A DNA stretch of 64,000 bases from JANMZO01 sp963763135 (GTDB taxonomy: Bacteria > Actinomycetota > Acidimicrobiia > Acidimicrobiales > JANYDT01). This document shows, piece by piece, positions 10,188-18,331 of this stretch. How positions within the stretch are numbered: position 1 is the first letter of the stretch; each line of letters starts with the position of its first letter. Position numbers and translations under genes: made by a program. The notes under the pieces were generated by a model, which was not told the DNA's origin, did no database searches, and was given only the letters and a program-made list of their open reading frames with translations. Where the stretch lies: positions 372,001 through 436,000 of the forward strand of contig CAVXNJ010000001.1 in the NCBI GenBank assembly GCA_963763135.1, given 5' to 3'.

Positions 10188-11757
10188 ATGTTCTCGCTTC
10201 GCTGGCGCCTGGTTGCCGTTGCCCTGGGCGTGGCCTCCATCGGTCTGATCGCGGCAAACGTCGTTGTATACGGCGTGGTTCGCAACGACCTCAATGACCG
10301 CATCGACCGTCAACTTCTCGACTTCTCGGGTCGCCGACTGCTGTTTCGAGGGATCGACGAAACGACCGGCCGCGGCCCGTTCGGCGGCGTTGTGCCTGTG
10401 CCCGTTCCCGTTGCTTCGACCGTCCCCTCGAACCCCCCGGTGAGTCCCTCGACGACCATCTCCACAGCTGGCACCGCACCGCCTCCCGACGGTCCGCGCC
10501 GACCGCCGAGAGCTGCGTTCGAGACGTACGCCGAGATTCGCGATGCATCCGGCCGACTCATCGTAGGCCCACAGCGATTCTCTGCTTCGGAAGACAGTGC
10601 TCCCGATCCGCTGGCCCTTCCGATTGTCATGGGCAAGCCGCCGGCCCGTCCGAAAATCTTTGAAAGCAGCGACGCCGCGGGCAAGCCCTACCGCGTCATT
10701 TATCGAGAGCTGCAAGCCAACCGTTTCAGTGAAACGACTCAGGGGCTCGTTTTCGCCATCCCTACCGTCGACCGCGACGCCACCCTGTCGCGCCTGCGGG
10801 TGGTCCAGCGATTCACGGTCGCCGCGACTTTGGCCGCCCTCGCGCTGTTTGCTTCCCTACTGGTTCGCCTCGGTCTCCGACCCCTTCGGCGGATTGAAAC
10901 CAGCGCTGCGACCATTGCAGCCGGCAATCTGTCGCATCGCATCGAAACTGTCGGGTCTCCGCGCACCGAAGTCGGTCGCCTTGGAGCCTCTCTCAACTCC
11001 ATGTTGAGTCAGATCGAAGGAGCGTTTGAAGAAAAGCAGCGGTCGGAAACGCAACTCAAGCGTTTCGTCGCGAACGCGTCGCACGAACTCCGGACACCGC
11101 TCACGTCAATCCGCGGCTATGCCGAGTTATACCAGCGAGGGGTCGGCCGCGACGGTGACGCGCTCGACAATTCCATGAATCGCATCGCGTCCGAAGCAAC
11201 ACGCATGAGCGCGCTGGTGGAAGACATGCTGGCTGTCGCCCGCCTGGATCAGAAGGCCGACACCGCGTCGGAGCCGATCAGCCTGGCCGGCATCGTTCAC
11301 GACGCCGTGCTCGATCACCGAGTCGTCGATCCGTCCCGACCGATCACCGAGAAGATCAACGCTGAGCCCTGGATCGAAGGCGATGCCTTCGCCCTGATGC
11401 AGGTTCTCACGAACCTGCTCGGCAACACGAGGGTGCACACCCCGGCCGGCACGACGCATCGAAGTTGAGCTTGACGCGACGGCTACCGAGGCGGTTCTCC
11501 TGGTGCGTGACCGCGGACCGGGAATCGACGCCGCTGAGCTTCCGCTGCTGTTCGAGGCGTTCTACCGGACGGACCCCGCGCGTTCACGGGCCAGCGGGGG
11601 CGCGGGGCTCGGACTCACGATCGTGGCCGGGATCGTTGGCAATCATCACGGGACGATCGAGGTCGAATCGGAGCTCGGCCACCACACGACGTTCATCATC
11701 CGATTCCCCCTGATCGCCGATGACTCCGTCATCGACCTGCCCCTCGTCACGGAGTGA
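10188..11757 (+). CDS. Sensor histidine kinase, frameshifted
   Basis: The first frame (10188-11468) has an N-terminal membrane segment, a Pro-rich extracytoplasmic loop, a second membrane segment near residue 210, HAMP, and an HisKA domain with His299 in ASHELRTPLTS. It contains the N-box (LTNLLGNTRVHTP) and then stops. The ATPase domain resumes in another frame from about 11457 as IEVELDATATEA, with DRGPGID, FEAFYR and GAGLGLTIV, ending at 11757. Removing one base in ACGACGCATCGAAGTT (11450-11465) gives one kinase of 522 residues. It is the partner of the preceding response regulator. Either a sequencing error or a disabling mutation would fit. Confidence 0.85.
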
Positions 11758-11826
11758 CAATCGTCCCCCGAAAGATCTTCAGGTCTCCTAGGGAATTCCA
11801 AGGTTGCCTCTATTTAATGGCCGCAT

Positions 11827-13980
11827 ATGCAAGCGAAAACCCTGCGCATCATCTCCGGAGCGCTAGTTCTGGCTGTCGGCGGTGGCAGCTACGTCGCCTA
11901 TCGGACAGTCCGACCGGCTCAGGTGAAGATCGTGGCACAGACAACCACCGCGTCGACCGGCCAGGTCACCGAAACCATCTCGGCGTCGGGATCCGTGGAA
12001 GCTGCTGACACGGTGAATGTTACGGCCTCATCGACGTCGAGCTTCGACGAAGTATTGGTCGCGCTTGGAGACACGGTGACGAAGGGCCAGACCTTGGCCA
12101 AACTCGACTCGACGAACGCCGAAAACCAACTCGACACGGCGAAAGCGAACCTGCTCTCGGCTCAAGCGAAACTCGAGCAGAGCCTCAGTGGTCTGACCGC
12201 TCAGGAACGCACACAGCTGGCCCTGTCCACGGAGCAGGCCGCGGCCCAGGTCAAGGCGGCCGAACGCTCGTTGAGCGACACGAGGAACAACGCCGCGCTC
12301 ACCGCCAAGAGCTATGCACTCACGGTCGATACCGCCCGCATTTCGCTCGATTCTGCTGTGAAGACCTCGGAGCTGAACGCGGCGAACTACCAGTCGGCGA
12401 TTGACACGGCACAGGCGAACCTCGACAGTGCGAAGGCCAGTGCCGCCCTCAACGAAAAGACCTATCAGGCGTCCATAGATTCGGCGCAGGCGTCGCTCGA
12501 CAACGCCAAGAAGACGGCCGACATCAACGCGAGGACCTACCAGAACAGCGTCGATCAGGCGCAGGCCGCGGTCGACAATGCCAAGGTCAACGCCGGGTTC
12601 TCGGCCACCTCAGCGACGAACGCGGTCAATCAGGCGGCGGCAACGCTCAGTGCCGAGATCGCCACACTCTCCTCATATCAGCAGGATCTCACCGACAAAC
12701 AGAATCTCCATCCGAACGACCCCACGAATCCCGAGGTCGTCGCCGCTCAGGCGAAGGTTGCCGCACAGAGTCGGACTGTGGCCAACGCCCAGAACGCCCT
12801 GCTCAATCAGCAGAACAACGCCGCAAGTTCTGCAGCGAAGGATTCCCAGTCGATCAAATCTGCAGAACAGAGTTCCCTCACCAGTGCACTGACGAACCAG
12901 ACGCTGGGCCTGGCGAAGGACCAACAGTCAATCGCTTCAGCGGAGAGCGCGCTCAAAAACGCCAACACGTCCAGGGAAGCCGGTCAGGCCAAAGACGCTC
13001 AATCCATCGCGTCCGCAGAGTTGGCGCTTCGAAACGCTGTTTCGTCGCAAACAAGTGGGTTGCTGAAAGACGCCCAGTCGGTTACCCAGGCGCAGACCTC
13101 GCTGCGGAGCGCCCTCGCACAACAGACATCAGGGTTACTCAAGGACAAGCAGTCAGCGGCGTCGGCGAAGGCCTCGCTCGCGAACGCGCAACTGTCGTTG
13201 CGAAGCACCCAGACCGCCAACTCCATAAAGCTCGCTCCGACGAAACAAGCTGATCTGCTCTCGCTGCAGTCCCAGGTTGAAACGGCCAAAGTTGCCGTGA
13301 CCACCGCCGAATCGGCCGTGGCCGACACCGCGATTGTGGCTCCTGAGTCCGGCGTCATCACCACCCTCAATGCCAGGGTGGGCGACTCCCCCGGCCAGAC
13401 GGCGTTCGCCGTCATTACCGCGGTCGACAGCCTCCAGGTCAAGGTCGGGTTCTCGGAAGCGAACGCGGCGAAGGTGAAGAAGGGTCAGCGTGGGGTGATC
13501 AGCTTCGATGCGCTGCCGACCGTGGCTATTTCGTCCACCGTCGAGTCGGTTGACCAGGTCGCCACATCAGTGCAGAACGTTGCCACGTACTACGTCACCT
13601 TGAAGGTGCCGGGTGGCTCCGGCCAGGGCGTGAAGCCCGGAATGACCGCTTCCGTGGAGCTCATCGTCAACGAGGCCACCGACGCCGTCATCGTTCCGAG
13701 CAACGCGATCACGACGTTTGGCGGCCGCAAGTCGGTCACCATCCGCAAAGACGGCGTCGACACCCGAAGCGTTATCGAGACCGGCATAATCGGCTCGCAG
13801 GGCACCGAAGTGCTCTCCGGCGTTGCCGACGGCGATGTTCTGGTTCTGCCGACGGCAAGCGGCGCAACGGCAGCTACAGGTTCCCGCACCACCCCCGCTG
13901 TTTCGGGTGGTGGCAGCGTCGGTGGTGCGGGAACCGGTGGCGGTCTTCCGGTCGGCGGGCCCCTTCCAGGCGGTGGATGA
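11827..13980 (+). CDS. MacA/HlyD-like periplasmic adaptor with extended repeat hairpin
   Basis: A 717-residue protein with an N-terminal membrane anchor (about 7-25), a biotinyl-lipoyl half (ISASGSVEAADTVNV...VTKGQTLAKLD) and, after the hairpin, the other half (DTAIVAPESGVITTLNARVG) plus a beta-barrel and membrane-proximal part. Family members are usually 350-450 residues. The excess is a coiled-coil hairpin built of 25-residue repeats: four in the ascending arm (163-262) and a 26- plus four 25-residue repeats in the descending arm (337-462), with a turn near HPNDPTNPE. The C-terminus is Gly-rich. It should link the downstream ATPase and permease to the outer envelope. Confidence 0.85.
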   Translation: MQAKTLRIISGALVLAVGGGSYVAYRTVRPAQVKIVAQTTTASTGQVTETISASGSVEAADTVNVTASSTSSFDEVLVALGDTVTKGQTLAKLDSTNAENQLDTAKANLLSAQAKLEQSLSGLTAQERTQLALSTEQAAAQVKAAERSLSDTRNNAALTAKSYALTVDTARISLDSAVKTSELNAANYQSAIDTAQANLDSAKASAALNEKTYQASIDSAQASLDNAKKTADINARTYQNSVDQAQAAVDNAKVNAGFSATSATNAVNQAAATLSAEIATLSSYQQDLTDKQNLHPNDPTNPEVVAAQAKVAAQSRTVANAQNALLNQQNNAASSAAKDSQSIKSAEQSSLTSALTNQTLGLAKDQQSIASAESALKNANTSREAGQAKDAQSIASAELALRNAVSSQTSGLLKDAQSVTQAQTSLRSALAQQTSGLLKDKQSAASAKASLANAQLSLRSTQTANSIKLAPTKQADLLSLQSQVETAKVAVTTAESAVADTAIVAPESGVITTLNARVGDSPGQTAFAVITAVDSLQVKVGFSEANAAKVKKGQRGVISFDALPTVAISSTVESVDQVATSVQNVATYYVTLKVPGGSGQGVKPGMTASVELIVNEATDAVIVPSNAITTFGGRKSVTIRKDGVDTRSVIETGIIGSQGTEVLSGVADGDVLVLPTASGATAATGSRTTPAVSGGGSVGGAGTGGGLPVGGPLPGGG

Positions 13981-14055
13981 TGTTTCGAACGCGCGCGAAA
14001 ATCGGTCCACGCGACAACAGATGGAAGCCGTCGGCTACCGGAACCTGACCTCAGC

Positions 14056-14904
14056 GTGGTCAACGCCACCGAGCAAACGCGGCCCAACCATGTCATCGAC
14101 CTTCGACGGATTACCAAGTCATATGAGATGGGCGAGCACACCGTGCATGCGCTCCGAAACCTCAACCTCACGATTGAACGGGGTGACTTCGTCGCCATCA
14201 TGGGAGCGTCGGGGAGCGGCAAATCGACTCTCATGAACATCATTGGCTGTCTCGACATCCCGACCAGCGGCCGCTTCTTTCTCGACGGTGTCGATGTCGC
14301 CACGCTCGATGAGGATCAACTGGCCATCGCCCGCAACCACAAGATCGGCTTCATCTTTCAAAGCTTCAACCTCATTCCACGCACCTCCGTAATCGACAAC
14401 GTCGAGTTACCGATGGCATACGCAGGTGTGAAACAGGCGAAGCGAACGGAGCGGGCTCTGGCGGCACTGGAACTGGTCGGCCTCGGCGATCGCACACGGC
14501 ACCTACCGAGTGAACTCTCCGGCGGACAGCAACAACGTGCCGCCATCGCCCGGGCTATCGCAACCAACCCGGCGCTTCTACTGGCCGACGAACCAACCGG
14601 CAACCTCGACTCGAAGTCGACGTCGGAGGTGCTCGACATCTTTGCTGAAATGCACCGCATCGGCCGTACGATCGTTCTCATCACCCATGAAGACGACGTT
14701 GCCGCCCGAGCCAGACGCGTTATTCGTCTCCGCGATGGTGAGATCATCTCCGACGTACGCACCGGTTCACACGGATGGACTCGACCTGCGGCGACCACGA
14801 TGCTCAGTAACCCGTCCGCCCCGTATATCTCTGGAGCTCCGACCGGAACCGGTGTATCCCCGGCGGAGATCATGCCTTCGACTAGTGCAGCGAACGCGTC
14901 ATGA
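14056..14904 (+). CDS. MacB-type ABC transporter ATPase
   Basis: A 282-residue nucleotide-binding subunit with Walker A GASGSGKST (about residues 53-61), the Q-loop FIFQSFNLIPR, signature LSGGQQQRAAIAR, Walker B LLLADEPTGNLDS and the switch His in LITHED. These are typical of the LolD/MacB family. About 45 residues past the core form a Ser/Thr/Pro-rich tail with no known domain. The start is GTG 14056. The stop overlaps the permease start as ATGA (14901-14904), so the two are translationally coupled. It powers the transporter completed by the permease and the upstream adaptor. Confidence 0.93.
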   Translation: MVNATEQTRPNHVIDLRRITKSYEMGEHTVHALRNLNLTIERGDFVAIMGASGSGKSTLMNIIGCLDIPTSGRFFLDGVDVATLDEDQLAIARNHKIGFIFQSFNLIPRTSVIDNVELPMAYAGVKQAKRTERALAALELVGLGDRTRHLPSELSGGQQQRAAIARAIATNPALLLADEPTGNLDSKSTSEVLDIFAEMHRIGRTIVLITHEDDVAARARRVIRLRDGEIISDVRTGSHGWTRPAATTMLSNPSAPYISGAPTGTGVSPAEIMPSTSAANAS

Positions 14905-16124
14905 GTGCCTACCAGCTCTTTCGGCTCGCCGTTCGCGGCGTCAACGCAAACAAACTACGCAGCGCGCTTACTATTCTCGGCATTCTCATCGGGGTGGCGT
15001 CTGTCGTGGTCCTCGTCGCAGTCGGCAACGGCTCAGCGGCAGCGGTCAAGAAGCAGTTCGAAGGTCTCGGCACCAACTCGATCACCGTATTCAGCGGCGG
15101 ATTCGGTGGTGGTCGCGGTGGAGCGCGCGCCTCTTCCATCACCATGACGATCAAAGACGTCGAGGCGTTGCAGTCAAAGGACTACTCGTCAACGATCAAA
15201 AACGTGGTTCCGATCGTCAACGCCCAATCGGTTACCGCCACGTTCGGCGATGCGTCCACGACGCCCGAACAATTTCAAGGGACGACGAGCGAGATTCAAA
15301 GTGCCAGTAGCTACAAGGCATCTGAAGGGAGATTCTTCACCGCCGACGATGTCGCCAACCGGCAGCGGGTCGCCGTGATCGGGAAGACGGTTCAAACCAA
15401 CCTGTTCGGCGAAGGGGCCTCGGCGGTCGGACAACGGGTCAAGTTCAATCGAATCGAATTCGAGGTAATTGGCGTCCTGGCGACGAAAGGGACAACGGGA
15501 ACCCGAGACGAAGACAATGTGGTCCTTGCACCGTGGACCGCCGTGCGCGACACACTCGCCGGCGGTACCTCGATATCTCAGATCAAGGTCGAGGCCACCT
15601 CGGCGAAGACGACAACAGAGGCCCAAACGATCGTCACGAACGTCCTGGCATCGCGCAACGGAAAAGACCCCAACTCCACCAACAAGGGTTTTCAGGTTCT
15701 GAATGCTTCGGCGCTCATCGCCTCCAGCACCTCAACCTCGAAGACCCTCACCGTGCTCCTCGGGGCCGTGGCGGCCATCAGCCTCCTCGTCGGGGGCATC
15801 GGCATCATGAACATCATGTTGGTCACCGTGACTGAACGGACACGTGAGATCGGCATACGCAAAGCCGTCGGAGCACCGAAAGGTGCAATCCTCGGTCAGT
15901 TCCTTATGGAATCAATGGTGCTCGGTGCGATCGGTGGATTTGTCGGAGTTGCCATCGGACTCATCGGCTCGCGCTTTCGTATTGTCGGCGTAGCGCCGGT
16001 CGTCTCATACCCGTCGGTGATCGTGGCGTTCGCCGTGTCCGTCGCTGTTTCGTTGTTCTTCGGTTTCTACCCCGCCAATCGGGCCGCTTCGTTGCGCCCG
16101 ATCGATGCCCTTCGCCATGAATAG
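14901..16124 (+). CDS. MacB/FtsX-like ABC transporter permease
   Basis: A 407-residue permease. One N-terminal membrane helix (about 20-42, NKLRSALTILGILIGVASVV) is followed by a large extracytoplasmic MacB-type core domain (about 45-270) and three C-terminal helices. The family signature NIMLVTVTERTREIGIRKAVGA sits near residue 305. It lacks a fused ATPase; that is supplied by the preceding gene. In MacB-type systems the permease acts as a mechanotransmitter rather than a classical channel. The substrate is unknown; the following two secreted or anchored proteins could be substrates or accessory parts. Confidence 0.92.
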   Translation: MSAYQLFRLAVRGVNANKLRSALTILGILIGVASVVVLVAVGNGSAAAVKKQFEGLGTNSITVFSGGFGGGRGGARASSITMTIKDVEALQSKDYSSTIKNVVPIVNAQSVTATFGDASTTPEQFQGTTSEIQSASSYKASEGRFFTADDVANRQRVAVIGKTVQTNLFGEGASAVGQRVKFNRIEFEVIGVLATKGTTGTRDEDNVVLAPWTAVRDTLAGGTSISQIKVEATSAKTTTEAQTIVTNVLASRNGKDPNSTNKGFQVLNASALIASSTSTSKTLTVLLGAVAAISLLVGGIGIMNIMLVTVTERTREIGIRKAVGAPKGAILGQFLMESMVLGAIGGFVGVAIGLIGSRFRIVGVAPVVSYPSVIVAFAVSVAVSLFFGFYPANRAASLRPIDALRHE

Positions 16125-16168
16125 AACGAACCCCTGCGTCGTGCGCGCCAGCGTCCTACACCGCAACG

Positions 16169-17026
16169 ATGGCCACCGCGCCGAAAGCAATCACCCGACA
16201 CCTCGGCGCTCTGTCGGCGCCTTCCGCCACCTTTCCGGGACCCCCAATGCTTGAACAATCTGACCTTTCCGTCGAACCACGACGCAGCGCCGACGTGCTC
16301 GAAGAGGAACGAGCGCCTGCCGACGCCCCGCGTACCGCGACGCTCGAATCAAGTTCTCTTCTTGAGGACCTGAGCAACGACGATGCCTGGGCCAAACCGA
16401 AGAAGCGAACGAACCGCCGTCTCACCGTTTTCACGGCTGTCCTGGTCCTTGCGCTCTTCGGACTCGGTACCTTCATCGCCGGCGCAAAGATGGCCAAGGG
16501 TTCGTCGGGTTCCACTGGCGGAGCCGGCAGAAGGACAGGCGCATTCGGCGGTCTTGGTGGTACCGGGGGAATTCCGGCTGGCATCGGTGGTGCCGGCGGC
16601 TTTCCCGCAGGTGGCTTTCCCGGAAGGGGTTCGGGGGCGACCGGTGGCAGCACCTCTTCCGGAGCGACGACGGCTGGGGCCGCCGCACTCAATGACCTCC
16701 TGAACGGAACGGCGACCGCAACCGGTCCGGCCATCCAGGGCAAGGTCACGGCGATCGATTCCAACTCGATCACCGTCACCAAGGACGACGGAACAACGGC
16801 GGTTATTACGCTCGATGCCAAAGCCACCTTCGCTCGGCGGACCAACACCACCGCCGGTGATATCAAGATCGGCGACAACGTGGCGGCCGAAGGGACGGCC
16901 GACACGGCGGGGAACGTCGCCGCCACCGCTGTCACCGTTGGAGATCTTGCGGTGCCGAGCGATGCAACGGAGTCAGAGGCGACACCAGCCACAGGAAGCG
17001 ACCTTGGCGGTCTCCTCGGCGGATGA
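16169..17026 (+). CDS. Membrane-anchored Gly-rich protein with DUF5666-like domain
   Basis: A polar N-terminus is followed by one membrane helix (about 93-113, LTVFTAVLVLALFGLGTFIAG), a long Gly-rich linker, and a C-terminal beta domain (about 188-262, GKVTAIDSNSITVTKDDG...GDNVAAEGTAD). The C-terminal domain resembles DUF5666, an OB-like fold found in secreted actinobacterial proteins. A second ATG at 16247 (MLEQSDLSVEP) may be the true start. It is 44 bases downstream of the permease on the same strand, so it probably belongs to the same operon. No function is established. Confidence 0.7.
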   Translation: MATAPKAITRHLGALSAPSATFPGPPMLEQSDLSVEPRRSADVLEEERAPADAPRTATLESSSLLEDLSNDDAWAKPKKRTNRRLTVFTAVLVLALFGLGTFIAGAKMAKGSSGSTGGAGRRTGAFGGLGGTGGIPAGIGGAGGFPAGGFPGRGSGATGGSTSSGATTAGAAALNDLLNGTATATGPAIQGKVTAIDSNSITVTKDDGTTAVITLDAKATFARRTNTTAGDIKIGDNVAAEGTADTAGNVAATAVTVGDLAVPSDATESEATPATGSDLGGLLGG

Positions 17027-17048
17027 CGTTCAGTTCACTTTATTCATT

Positions 17049-17130
17049 CAGCATGACTCTTCTTGAGCTCACATTTCTTCAGCATGACTTCCTATTCATC
17101 ATGACTTCCTATGCAGCATGACTTCGCTCA
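17049..17130 (+). repeat. Degenerate 17-nt tandem repeats
   Basis: Units of 17 nt with the core CAGCATGACTTCCTAT occur at 17080-17096, 17097-17113 and 17114-17130. A further partial copy (CAGCATGACTCTTCTTG) is at 17049-17065. They fill the spacer between the DUF5666-like gene and the secreted protein. There is no dyad symmetry and no T-tract, so a terminator is unlikely. Confidence 0.8.
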
Positions 17131-17191
17131 CCTCCAGTCCCGCCAAGACCGACCCTTTCGGCAACATCCCACTCGCAACTCCGAGGAACAA

Positions 17192-18040
17192 ATGAACGTC
17201 AAACACCGCAAATTCCTGTCAATCGCTGCCATTTCTGCGATGTCGATCGCCGCGTTCAGCGGAGTCTCAAGCGCTCAGACAACGACGACCAAGGCGACTC
17301 AGCGTCAGCCGGGCGCCGGCGGTGCAGGACGGGGTGGAGCGAATCGCGCATTCTGCTCCCAGGTCACCGATTCGCAGGCCGTGATCGCCGCCGCCAAGGG
17401 GGATGCCATCGCCAAGCTCGACCTTACCGCCAAAGAGTGGGTGAAGATTGAGGCGCAGGCACCAACCGAAATCAAACCCAAGGTGGTGATCGTCCGGACG
17501 GGCTTTCAAGCCGCGGCCAAGGCAAAGAACAACGCGGCCGTAAAAGCCCAGGCCGTGACCGATGCCGGAAAGGCGATCACCACGTTCGTCACCACCAACT
17601 GCAGCCGAGGTCCCGGAGGATTCGACACCAGTGCGCTCACCGCGTATCGGGACTGTCTCGCGAAGAACGGCGTCACCCTCCCTGCTCCCGCTGCGGGCGG
17701 ACAACCCCCAGCGGCGGGCGCCGGACAAGCGCAACCGGGTGGCCAGGGGCGACGAGGAGGACTCGGTCAACTCGATCCCAGTGACCCGAAGGTCGCTGCG
17801 GCGATGAAGGCGTGCCAGAGCAAGCTCCCCGCTGGTGGACTCGGCGGTGGCGGCGGTGCCGGCGGTGCCGGATTCGGCGGCGGTCAGGCGCTCCGTGACT
17901 GCCTGGCCAAGAAGAAGATCACGTTCACACCGGGCCAGGGTGGAACGAACGGTCAACCTGACGCTAAGACTCAGAAGGCCATCGAGGACTGCCGGGCCGA
18001 AGCCGCGAAAGCGGTAACGACGACAACGAAGAAGAAGTAA
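17192..18040 (+). CDS. Secreted Gly-rich protein with duplicated CLAK motif
   Basis: ATG 17192 (GAGGAAC upstream) gives 282 residues with a clear signal peptide (KHRKFLSIAAISAMSIAAFS...SSAQ). The mature part has an alpha-helical Ala/Lys region, then two similar segments, YRDCLAKNGVTLPAP and LRDCLAKKKITFTPG, each followed or preceded by Gly-rich stretches, with further single cysteines. The motif repeats suggest a duplicated small cysteine-bearing unit. It is the last gene of the MacA-MacB-like cluster. A role as cargo, periplasmic sensor or helper is possible, but none is shown by the sequence. Confidence 0.75.
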   Translation: MNVKHRKFLSIAAISAMSIAAFSGVSSAQTTTTKATQRQPGAGGAGRGGANRAFCSQVTDSQAVIAAAKGDAIAKLDLTAKEWVKIEAQAPTEIKPKVVIVRTGFQAAAKAKNNAAVKAQAVTDAGKAITTFVTTNCSRGPGGFDTSALTAYRDCLAKNGVTLPAPAAGGQPPAAGAGQAQPGGQGRRGGLGQLDPSDPKVAAAMKACQSKLPAGGLGGGGGAGGAGFGGGQALRDCLAKKKITFTPGQGGTNGQPDAKTQKAIEDCRAEAAKAVTTTTKKK

Positions 18041-18044
18041 CTCG

Positions 18045-18062
18045 GGCCGCGCCTACGCGGCC
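18045..18062. terminator. Candidate bidirectional stem-loop between convergent genes
   Basis: GGCCGCG-CCTA-CGCGGCC forms a perfect 7-bp stem directly after the stop at 18040 and just before the convergent stop at 18067. No T-tract follows on either strand, so termination is inferred from position only. Confidence 0.45.
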
Positions 18063-18066
18063 AGAG

Positions 18067-18291
18067 TCAATCCTCGATCTCGAGAAGCTTCACCCGACCC
18101 GATGCTCCGACCTTGATCCGGATTGATCGTTTCGGAACACCAAGATGATCAGCGAACATACGAATCAGTTCATCGTTGGCTTTTCCGTCGACGGGTGAAG
18201 CCTTCAACCACGCCTCATACGTGCCGTCGTCGTTTTGCTGCAACCGGGGTGAGCGTTGGTTCGGCTTCACCGCGACGCGGATGATTGACAT
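18067..18291 (-). CDS. DUF167/YggU family protein
   Basis: The conserved start is the ATG at 18291 (MSIIRVAVKPNQRSPRL), which gives 74 residues; longer upstream readings are Arg/Ser-rich and unlike the family. Family features are the AVKPN start, YEAWLKASPVDGKANDELI and the closing VGASGRVKLLEIE. Proteins of this kind are small alpha/beta folds of unknown function. The length is close to the usual 75-100 residues. Confidence 0.8.
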   Translation of the reverse strand: MSIIRVAVKPNQRSPRLQQNDDGTYEAWLKASPVDGKANDELIRMFADHLGVPKRSIRIKVGASGRVKLLEIED

Positions 18292-18331
18292 CCCCACAGT
18301 GTTGCCGATCAGACCCGCTCCCGCGACTCGC

